Below are positions 17,037-25,461 of a stretch of 64,000 nucleotides of DNA, piece by piece (the first letter of the stretch is position 1; each line of letters begins with the position of its first letter). The stretch spans positions 124,001-188,000 of the forward strand of contig NZ_RCHJ01000015.1 of the NCBI RefSeq assembly GCF_004011805.1, given 5' to 3'. This stretch comes from Piscinibacter defluvii (GTDB lineage Bacteria; Pseudomonadota; Gammaproteobacteria; Burkholderiales; Burkholderiaceae_C). A model generated the notes under the pieces. That model searched no databases. It saw only the letters and a program-made list of their open reading frames with translations, and was not told the origin of the DNA. A program made the position numbers and the translations under genes.

Positions 17037-19922
17037 TCAACCGGCCGTGGCGCTCGAATCGCCGGGACGGCGCCCTCGGTCCGCCGGTACGGGGACCATG
17101 GGTGCCGCCTCGCCCGGCAGGTACAGGTCGATGGCGCTGGCGCCCGGGACGACGTGCAGCGCCGCCTGCGACGAGCTGGCGAAGCGCAGCGGTTCGGCGT
17201 CCGGCGCCATGCGCTGTGCGGTTCCGCGCTCGACGTCGATGCGCCACCAGCGCTCGTCCGCGCCGCGCGCCAGCAGCAGATCGTCCACCCGGCGCAGCAT
17301 GTCCACGGTGTCGGGCAGGGCCAGGGGCAGGGCGGTCGCGCAGCCCGCGTCGGCGCCGTCGTGCAGCACCAGCCCGCGCGGGGTGGCGAGCACCAGCCGG
17401 CGGCCGTGGGTCGCGATCGCGGTCGCGTCCGTCGCCATCGATCGGCGCAGGCATCCGTCGTCCGCGCTCCGGCACTCGATCATCCCGGCGCGCAGGACGA
17501 ACAGCTCGCTGCCCAGGCATGCCGCCCCTCGCACGCCGGTGCCCGCGGCGCCGAGCCGCAGGTCGTCGCCGTTCGCACGGTGGAGCAGCGCACCGCAGTC
17601 GCCGACGACCATCACGCCCGCCGGGGTGGCGACGAGCTGGCGCGCGCCGGGGGCCGGGCGGCGCCGGACCACCGTCATCCGGTGCATCGAGGCCAGCGCC
17701 AGGTCGAGCACCGCACCGTCGATCAGCACGACGAAGCCCGCCGCGCCGCGCACGGCGGCGCCGACGGCCATGCGCACCGGGCGCTCGAGCCGGATCCGCG
17801 CCACGCGCAGCATCGCCTGCCGCGACACCGCGATCCCCGGCAGCGGCCCCTGCGCCGCCGCGCGCACCCCGGCACCGGCGGAGCGGGACAGCAACGGCGC
17901 CTGCGCGGAGAGTTCGGGCACCTGGCCGCCGGGCAGCAGCAGTGACAGCGATGCCGTGCCGGACGGGCCCGCCACCGACGTCGTCCAGCGCGCCTCGTCT
18001 TCGGTTCCGAGCAGCACCGTCGTCTCGGCGGGCATGCCGCTCAGGTGCACGTTCCAGCGCTCGAAGCGAGCGCCGCTGACGACGGGGTCGCTGCCCCAGC
18101 GCTCGGGGTCGATCAGCGGGTCGTCGATCCAGTCGAGCCTGAACTTGCGGCCGCCGCCCCAGCCGCCGCCGAACCACTCCGGCAGCACCTGTTCGCACGC
18201 CAGCAGCTTGACCTCGATCGCGCCGCTCAGCGCGCGCCGCAGCTCGGGGCGCAGCTCGCCCGCAGGCGGCAGCGTGACCCGCAGCACGCCGGCGGTGGTG
18301 CGCAGTTCGATCGTCACGCTGTCGCCCGGGTGACGCTGCGCCCAGCGGCCCGAGGCCTGCAGCGCCACGGCGCGCGGCAGGTGGCCGGGCAGCACCGGTG
18401 CCAGGGACAGCGGAAACTCGAGGTCCTCGGGCGCCTGGGCGATGGCGGCCGAACACAGCTCGATTGGCTCGCTGCCCGCCTGCGACAGCTCGATCACCGC
18501 ATCCAGCCGGATGTGCGCGTACGGGTCGTTCTCGAAGTCGGTCAGGATGTTGCGGCTGGCCGCGCTGCAGGAGAACTGCGGGCCGCGCCACTCGAAGCCT
18601 TCGGAGCGGACCTCGACGGTCGAGGGCGTCAACGCCACGGCAGGCCAGCCGCCGGCGAGGCTGAAGCCGCCGGCGTCGGAGGCCAGCCGCCGGATCGACG
18701 CCCCCGGGCCCACCAGTTCCGCCGGCGCCGGCAGCTCGATGACGCCGCGCACCGAGTACGGCCCGGGCCGGGTGAAGGTGATGCCCTTCTTCGGCGGCAC
18801 CTCCAGGCCCTGCAGCAGGTCTTCGCCGGCGGACACGCCCTCGCCGATCGCGAACTGCATCGGCAGCGACAGGGCCGGCGGCAGGAACGACACCGCCACG
18901 CGGGCGAAGCCGATCACGTCGTCGACCAGCTCCTCCAGCCCCTGCAGCCACAGGTCCACCACCAGGCCGGCGCCGCCGGGAGCGAGCGAGATCGTCGTCA
19001 CCACGGGGATCTGCTTGTCGAAGGTCGGCACCATCGGCACGTCGACACGGATCACGACCGTGGTGCGGAAGCGCGCCACGTCGGTACCGCCCTCGAAATC
19101 GGTCCAGCACTGCCTGAAGCGCGCCTCGGGGGTGCTCAGCGCCTCCTTCAGCAGCGCCTCGACCGTCAGGGTCATGGTGAGTGCGATGTCGCTGGCGCGG
19201 AAGTACAGCGCCCAGTCCTCGCCGTGCAGGCGGTCGACGAGCTGCCCCTGGTGGAAGTAGGTCCAGCGCACGTGGTTGTAGTCGTTGCCGGGCGAGGCTT
19301 CGCTGCGCAGCTCGAGGAACTCGAGCGAGGCATCCGCGGCGAGCCCGGCGTTGACCGCCTCCTGCCCGCCGTGCAGCCGGCCCTCCGGGTCGAGCCGGCG
19401 CGTCACGTTGGGCACATGCTGCAGCACCTCGTCCTCGACCGCCTGCTGGATCAGGTGCATCGGCAGCGGCACCGGTGTGGGCGGCAGCGCGGGCAGCGAG
19501 CCCGGCGGCCACTCGAGCGACCGCTTCTCGACGCGCAGCGAGATGCCGGGCCCCGGCGGCACGAAGGCCGTCAGGTCGCAGACCAGGCGCGGCGTGAAGG
19601 CCAGCAGCTGGTTCGTCAGCGCGCCGGGACTCGCGGCGACGGCGTCGGAGGTGGTGACCGAGAGATCCAGGTCCAGCACCAGCTGCGTCTGGCGCCCCTT
19701 GGCAGGGAAGTCGTTGGCGACGCGGTCGCCGAGCGCGTCACGCGTGAAGATGTCGAAGTCCTTCGGCTCGTTCTGCCACAGCGACACGCCGGTGACCCGC
19801 ACCCGCTGCAGCTGGATGCCGAACTGGGCCGGCGGCGGGCAGGGCGGCCGGCGCTGCAGTTCGGCCAGCTGGTGCGCCAGGAAGGTCGATGCGCGGAACT
19901 GCACGCTGACGGTGGCAAGCAT
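17037..19922 (-). CDS. large protein of unknown family (961 residues)
   Basis: I do not recognise this protein. Codon use is like its neighbours and the frame is open over 2.9 kb. It has no signal peptide or clear transmembrane segment. Residues 1-400 look like alternating beta-rich segments with amphipathic helices (for example GLEELVDDVIGFARVAVSFLPPALSLPMQFAIGEG). The middle (about 400-600) is beta-rich, with WFGGGWGGGRKFRLDWIDDP near 590. The C-terminal 250 residues contain short repeated strands such as QLVATPAGVMVVGDCGALLHRANG and RLVLATPRGLVLHDGAD, suggesting a propeller-like fold. It ends in a low-complexity tail. It is convergent with psd and apparently a single-gene unit, 111 bases upstream of the phosphodiesterase stop. 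No function is proposed. Confidence 0.8.
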   Translation of the reverse strand: MLATVSVQFRASTFLAHQLAELQRRPPCPPPAQFGIQLQRVRVTGVSLWQNEPKDFDIFTRDALGDRVANDFPAKGRQTQLVLDLDLSVTTSDAVAASPGALTNQLLAFTPRLVCDLTAFVPPGPGISLRVEKRSLEWPPGSLPALPPTPVPLPMHLIQQAVEDEVLQHVPNVTRRLDPEGRLHGGQEAVNAGLAADASLEFLELRSEASPGNDYNHVRWTYFHQGQLVDRLHGEDWALYFRASDIALTMTLTVEALLKEALSTPEARFRQCWTDFEGGTDVARFRTTVVIRVDVPMVPTFDKQIPVVTTISLAPGGAGLVVDLWLQGLEELVDDVIGFARVAVSFLPPALSLPMQFAIGEGVSAGEDLLQGLEVPPKKGITFTRPGPYSVRGVIELPAPAELVGPGASIRRLASDAGGFSLAGGWPAVALTPSTVEVRSEGFEWRGPQFSCSAASRNILTDFENDPYAHIRLDAVIELSQAGSEPIELCSAAIAQAPEDLEFPLSLAPVLPGHLPRAVALQASGRWAQRHPGDSVTIELRTTAGVLRVTLPPAGELRPELRRALSGAIEVKLLACEQVLPEWFGGGWGGGRKFRLDWIDDPLIDPERWGSDPVVSGARFERWNVHLSGMPAETTVLLGTEDEARWTTSVAGPSGTASLSLLLPGGQVPELSAQAPLLSRSAGAGVRAAAQGPLPGIAVSRQAMLRVARIRLERPVRMAVGAAVRGAAGFVVLIDGAVLDLALASMHRMTVVRRRPAPGARQLVATPAGVMVVGDCGALLHRANGDDLRLGAAGTGVRGAACLGSELFVLRAGMIECRSADDGCLRRSMATDATAIATHGRRLVLATPRGLVLHDGADAGCATALPLALPDTVDMLRRVDDLLLARGADERWWRIDVERGTAQRMAPDAEPLRFASSSQAALHVVPGASAIDLYLPGEAAPMVPVPADRGRRPGDSSATAG

Positions 19923-20033
19923 GGCAGGCGACCTCCCGCAATCCGTTGCCGGCCCGCCGCTGCGGGCCGCCCCGTATTGGAGACCTTGCGCGGCATTGCC
20001 GCAAGCGCACCGGCGCGCACCGGCCGCCGGCGA

Positions 20034-21356
<1,323 letters not shown>

Positions 21357-21379
21357 CGAGGGTCTCCTGCGTGAACGAG

Positions 21380-22243
21380 TCAGTGGACCGGGTCCGGCAG
21401 CGGTGCCGGGGCCGGGGCCGCGATGCCCGCGGCGGGAGCGGGAGCAGGCCGCAGCGTGAACTGCGGCGCGGTCGCGGTCAAGCTGCGGTCGATGATTTCG
21501 AGCCGGCCGTCGGGGTGTTCGATCAGCGCGGTCAGGCTCTCGACCCAGTCGCCGTCGTTGCAGTAGAGCACCCCGTCGATGGTGCGCATCTCGGCATGGT
21601 GGATGTGGCCGCAGACCACGCCGTCGGCGCCGCGCCGGCGCGCCTCGTGCGCGACGGCGCGCTCGAAGTCGTTGACGTAGCTGACCGCGCGCTTGACCTT
21701 GAGCTTCAGGTAGCGCGAGAGGCTCCAGTACGGCAGCCCGAGGCGCGCCCGCGCGCGGTTGAAGCCGCGGTTCACCTTCAGCACGAACTCGTAGGCGAGG
21801 TCGCCCGCATGGGCGAGCCAGCGGGCGCACTGGATCACCCCGTCGAACAGGTCGCCATGCGTGATCCACAGCCGGCGGCCGTCGGCGGTGAGGTGGATGC
21901 AGTCGTCGACCACGTCGACGCCGCCGAAGTTGTGGGTGACGTACTTGCGGGCGAACTCGTCGTGGTTGCCCGGCACGAACACCACGCGCGTGCCCTTGCG
22001 CGCCTTGCGCAGGATCTTCTGCACCACGTCGTTGTGGGCCTGCGGCCAGTACCAGCTGCGCCGCAGCTGCCAGCCGTCGATGATGTCGCCCACCAGGTAG
22101 AGCGTCTCGCACTCCACCTCGCGCAGGAAGTCGAGCAGCGCCCGGGCCTGGCAACCCGGCGTGCCGAGATGCAGGTCGGAGATCCAGACCGTGCGGACGC
22201 GCAGCGGCGCGGGGTCGGCGGGTTCGGGCGCGTCGGGCATCAT
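21380..22243 (-). CDS. UDP-2,3-diacylglucosamine diphosphatase-like metallophosphoesterase
   Basis: 287 residues. Calcineurin-like phosphoesterase with the metal-ligand series VWISDLHLG, LVGDIIDGW, VPGNHDEF, ITHGDLFDG and VCGHIHHAEM, followed by YCNDGDWVES. This is the LpxH-like branch, which cleaves UDP-2,3-diacylglucosamine to lipid X in lipid A synthesis. The GNHDEF and GDWVES forms match the COG2908 subgroup often found as a second copy, so the physiological substrate may differ. The last 35 residues are a Pro/Ala-rich tail. Start ATG at 22243, with a second ATG directly following. It is probably cotranscribed with the downstream glpQ. Confidence 0.87.
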   Translation of the reverse strand: MMPDAPEPADPAPLRVRTVWISDLHLGTPGCQARALLDFLREVECETLYLVGDIIDGWQLRRSWYWPQAHNDVVQKILRKARKGTRVVFVPGNHDEFARKYVTHNFGGVDVVDDCIHLTADGRRLWITHGDLFDGVIQCARWLAHAGDLAYEFVLKVNRGFNRARARLGLPYWSLSRYLKLKVKRAVSYVNDFERAVAHEARRRGADGVVCGHIHHAEMRTIDGVLYCNDGDWVESLTALIEHPDGRLEIIDRSLTATAPQFTLRPAPAPAAGIAAPAPAPLPDPVH

Positions 22244-22290
22244 CACCCCGGCATGCTGCCCGCGCCGCGTGACGCGCGCGTGAAGCCGGG

Positions 22291-23238
22291 CTACTCGATG
22301 ATGTCCGCGGGAATCAGCCCGGCGTCGAGCAGCACCTGGTCCCAGGGCGGGGTGCCGGTGAAGCTCTTGACCAGTGCCTCGAGGAACAGCTTGAGCTTGA
22401 GCGAGCTGCGCGCCGCCTGCGGGTAGAACACGCTCAGCCAGAACGAGCTGAGCTGGTGCCGGGGCAGCACCAGCACCAGGTCGCCCGCGGTCACCGAGGC
22501 CGAGGCCACCAGCGTGGGCAGGCAGACGATGCCGGCATGCTCCAGCGCGTACTCGCGCAGCAGGTGCACGGAGTTGGACAGCAGGGTCGGCTTCAGCTCC
22601 AGCGACACCGGTTCGCCCGCCGGGCCGTGGAAGGCCACGCGCTCGCGCGTCGGGTAGCCCGAGTACCAGCCGAGCCGGTGGCGCAGCAGGTCGGCCGGCT
22701 GGCGCGGCACGCCCCAGCGCCGCAGGTAGGTGGGCGAGGCGCAGAACACGCGCCGCACCGGGAACAGCTTGCGCGACACCAGCTCCTCCGAGCGTGGCGG
22801 GAAGATCTGCAGCGCGCAGTCGAAGCCCTCCTTGACCGGGTCGATCGCGGCGTCGTTGACCACGATGTCCAGCGCGATCTGCGGGTAACGCGCCTGGAAC
22901 TCCTGCAGCAGCGTGGCCAGGTGGCCGAGCACGAAACCGGGCAGCGCATGCACGCGCAGCCGGCCCACCGGCGAGGTGGTCACCTCGCGCATCTGGTTGA
23001 CCACCTCGTTGGTGCGGCCGACCAGCTCGACGCAGTCGCGCAGGAAGGTCTGGCCGAGGTCGGACAGCCGCACGCTGCGCGTGTTGCGCACCAGCAGCGG
23101 CGCACCGACGAAAGCCTCGAGCTGCTGCACGCGCTCGGTCAGCACCGAGCGGCTCAGCCGCATCTGGCGCGCCGCTTCGGCGAAGCTGCGCGTTTCGGCC
23201 ACACGCACGAAGGCCTCGATGGCGAGGAAGCGGTCCAT
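22291..23238 (-). CDS. LysR-family transcriptional regulator
   Basis: 315 residues. N-terminal HTH: MDRFLAIEAFVRVAETRSFAEAARQMRLSRSVLTERVQQLEAFVGAPLLVRNTRSVRLSDLG. Effector domain from about residue 90 (VGRLRVHALPGFVLGHLATLL). The CRP-like subgroup it belongs to (MDRF..EAFVRVAE..SF..AA) commonly regulates adjacent oxidoreductase genes, but none is adjacent here. The nearest candidate targets are the small ORF upstream or the phosphatase/glpQ pair 47 bases downstream. Target and inducer are unknown. Confidence 0.92.
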   Translation of the reverse strand: MDRFLAIEAFVRVAETRSFAEAARQMRLSRSVLTERVQQLEAFVGAPLLVRNTRSVRLSDLGQTFLRDCVELVGRTNEVVNQMREVTTSPVGRLRVHALPGFVLGHLATLLQEFQARYPQIALDIVVNDAAIDPVKEGFDCALQIFPPRSEELVSRKLFPVRRVFCASPTYLRRWGVPRQPADLLRHRLGWYSGYPTRERVAFHGPAGEPVSLELKPTLLSNSVHLLREYALEHAGIVCLPTLVASASVTAGDLVLVLPRHQLSSFWLSVFYPQAARSSLKLKLFLEALVKSFTGTPPWDQVLLDAGLIPADIIE

Positions 23239-23378
23239 GGCTGGGCGCGATTCTGTCCGATGGCCGCACCACGGCGGGCCGGGCCGGCCTGTCAACCGGG
23301 CGCCGGCGCACCGCGTTCAGAGGGCGTCACAAGATTTCCAAGCGCGTTGCGGGCCTCCCGCAGCGATCCGGTGTCCCG

Positions 23379-23549
23379 ATGTCATTCCGTTCCGCGCAAC
23401 CGCCGGTCTCCCCCAAGCAACCGCCCCGGCCGGTGTCCCGCCTGCTCGGCGAACGCCGCGATGCCAAGCAGGAGAGCCCCTTCTACGAGATGGCCGGTTC
23501 GGTGCGCCGCTCGCTGAGCCAGGAATTGCTGGCCGATCGCAAGCGCTGA
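23379..23549 (+). CDS. possible 56-residue small protein in a 368-base gap
   Basis: An open frame ATG...TGA encodes a short, charged, proline-rich peptide beginning MSFRSAQPPVSPKQPPRP and ending LSQELLADRKR. Third codon positions are strongly G/C, like real genes here, but there is no clear ribosome binding site. The rest of the gap between the LysR gene and mmuM (23239-23606) shows nothing I can identify. Treat as a weak candidate. Confidence 0.35.
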   Translation: MSFRSAQPPVSPKQPPRPVSRLLGERRDAKQESPFYEMAGSVRRSLSQELLADRKR

Positions 23550-23606
23550 CCCCCGCTCTGCGGCCATGCGGCCGCGTGAGCAACCACTCACAAACCGACC
23601 GACCGC

Positions 23607-24560
23607 TCACTCGCGCGACCAGCGTCGCGCCAACGCGGCGATGTGCTCGGGCGTGGTGCGACAGCAGCCGCCGATCAGCCGGGCGCCGCCAGCCGCCCAG
23701 GCCATCGCCTGTTCGGCCAGCGGTGCGCCGGCGCATTCGTCCTGGCCGCGCCAGACCTTGGCGGCGCCGTCCCACTCCTCGCCGCTGTTCGGGTAGACCA
23801 CGATCGGCTTGCGGGTCTGCGCCGCGGCGATGGCCACCAGGCCCGCCACGTGGTGCGGCGCGGTGCAGTTGATGCCGATCGCCGCCACCCGGGCGAAGCC
23901 GTCCAGCGCCGCCACGCAGTCGGCGAACGGCTCGCGCTGGCAGTCGTGCGCCGCGTCGCGGCAGGAGAAGGCGAACCAGGCGCAGGCCCCCGGCAGTTCC
24001 TCGATCAGCCGCGCCAGCGCGCGCGCCTCGGCCAGGCAGGGCAGCGTCTCGCAGGCCAGCAGGTCGGCGCCGGCGTCGGCCAGCACCCGCAGGCGCGGGC
24101 GGTGGAAGCGCATCAGCGCGGCCTCGTCCAGGCCGTAGTTCCCGCGGTACTCCGAACCGTCGGCCAGCATCGCGCCGTACGGGCCGATCGAGGCGGCCAC
24201 CAGCGGGCGCCGCGCCGGCCGGGCCTCGGCGACGTACTGATCGCGCGCCTCGCAGGCGAGCTGCACCGCGCGCCGCATCAGCGCCGCGGCGTCGGCCACG
24301 CCGATGCCGCGCTGCGCGAAGCCTTCGAAGGTGGCCTGGTAGGTGGCGGTGGTCGCCACGTCGGCGCCGGCGCGGTAGTAGTCCAGGTGCACGGCGCGGA
24401 TCAGGTCCGGGTTCTCGATCAGCAGGCGCGCGGACCAGAGCGGATCGCTCATGTCCGCGCCACGCCGGGCGAGCTCGGTGCCCAGCGCACCGTCGAGCAC
24501 CAGGTGCGGCTGCTGCGCGAGCCGCTCGGCGATCGGGTCGTCGTGCGAGGTGGAAGCCAT
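23607..24560 (-). CDS. mmuM: homocysteine S-methyltransferase
   Basis: 317 residues. Transfers a methyl group from S-methylmethionine (or S-adenosylmethionine) to homocysteine, giving methionine. The Pfam S-methyl_trans fold is visible as LVLDGALGTELARRG, TATYQATFEGF, ASIGPYGAMLADGSEY, and the zinc site made by Cys232 (GINCT) with Cys299-Cys300 (GGCCRTTPEHI). Length matches MmuM rather than the large MetH. No transporter (MmuP) is adjacent. It is divergent from the unusual 264-residue gene and subtilase unit, about 97 bases away, and is probably unrelated to it. Confidence 0.93.
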   Translation of the reverse strand: MASTSHDDPIAERLAQQPHLVLDGALGTELARRGADMSDPLWSARLLIENPDLIRAVHLDYYRAGADVATTATYQATFEGFAQRGIGVADAAALMRRAVQLACEARDQYVAEARPARRPLVAASIGPYGAMLADGSEYRGNYGLDEAALMRFHRPRLRVLADAGADLLACETLPCLAEARALARLIEELPGACAWFAFSCRDAAHDCQREPFADCVAALDGFARVAAIGINCTAPHHVAGLVAIAAAQTRKPIVVYPNSGEEWDGAAKVWRGQDECAGAPLAEQAMAWAAGGARLIGGCCRTTPEHIAALARRWSRE

Positions 24561-24657
24561 GGTCGATTCTCGCTCCGCCGAAGTGGGGATCCTGGGGGCT
24601 TGTGCCGCGCGCCGGACTGTCCAGAATCCTCTGCCTCACCTCGCGAAAGGAACCGCC

Positions 24658-25452
24658 ATGCCCGCCAACCGCGACACGCTGCGCCGCTACATCGCCGATC
24701 TGCCGGTCGGTGCGCTTCCCCGCTCGATGGCCGAGGAGGGCGAGGTCGTCAACGCGATCAACGTCGACCAACTGCCCACCGGCCTGGTGACCGGCTCGAA
24801 CCTGATCCAGTTCTCGCCCGCGGTCTCGGCGCCGATCAAGTCCAGCGTCACGCTCTCGCTGCTGGCCGCCCAGCGTGTGGCCAGCAACGACCCGGTGGTG
24901 CTCGACCCCGACCAATGGGTCGCGCGCCACAACACCGTGCTGCAGAACCTGAACTGGCACAACGACGGCGGCGGCAAGGTCGAGTCGGAGTTCAAGAGCG
25001 TCAACGTCGCGGTGCACCAGGCGATCATTCCGTTCCTGACCGCGGCGCTGGGCGGTGCGGTGGCGGCGGGCAGCCTGATCGTCACCGCGCTCGAGCAGCT
25101 GCAGAAGATCGACCAGGACTCGCCCTGGATCACGCTGTTCGACAAGCAGAGCCGCCGCTTCGACGTCACCGAGTACCAGTTCACCGTGGTCGAGATGGAC
25201 GAACCGAACCGCCTGGTGCGCCTGAGCATGGCCGCGGCGCGCCTGAACGCCGACTACGGCCGCACCCAGGTGCTGTTCTTCAAGCTCACCAAGGAGAAGG
25301 CCCGCTTCGAGCAGGTGAGCCAGAAGTTCTCCGCCGACATCGACCTGCTGGCCGACATGAACGGCGACCTGAAGGCGCGGCTGAGCGCGCTGACCAAGTC
25401 CTTCATCCGCGGCCTGCCCGACGAGTTGCTGCTGGGCACCGGCCAGCCCTGA
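24658..25452 (+). CDS. 264-residue protein of unknown family, partner of the downstream subtilase
   Basis: Not recognised. The ATG at 24658 follows GAAAGGAA. No signal peptide. The first 45 residues are acidic to neutral. Residues 63-100 form a compact segment ending WVARHNTVLQNLNW. Residues 113-148 contain a hydrophobic Ala/Gly-rich helix (AIIPFLTAALGGAVAAGSL) continuing into an amphipathic helix, the only stretch able to enter a membrane. Residues 157-215 are beta-like (PWITLFDKQSRRFDVTEYQF, then RTQVLFFKL). The C-terminus is helical. The stop lies 9 bases before the subtilase GTG, so the pair is almost certainly cotranscribed. Cargo, effector, substrate or chaperone of the protease are all possible. 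The sequence does not look like bacterial gasdermin. Confidence 0.85.
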   Translation: MPANRDTLRRYIADLPVGALPRSMAEEGEVVNAINVDQLPTGLVTGSNLIQFSPAVSAPIKSSVTLSLLAAQRVASNDPVVLDPDQWVARHNTVLQNLNWHNDGGGKVESEFKSVNVAVHQAIIPFLTAALGGAVAAGSLIVTALEQLQKIDQDSPWITLFDKQSRRFDVTEYQFTVVEMDEPNRLVRLSMAAARLNADYGRTQVLFFKLTKEKARFEQVSQKFSADIDLLADMNGDLKARLSALTKSFIRGLPDELLLGTGQP

Positions 25453-25461
25453 GCGGCAGCC

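Noticed and set aside
24658-25452. Bacterial gasdermin next to a protease
   Set aside because: Size and neighbour would fit, but I see no gasdermin-like N-terminus and the hydrophobic helix is central. A structural model would settle it.
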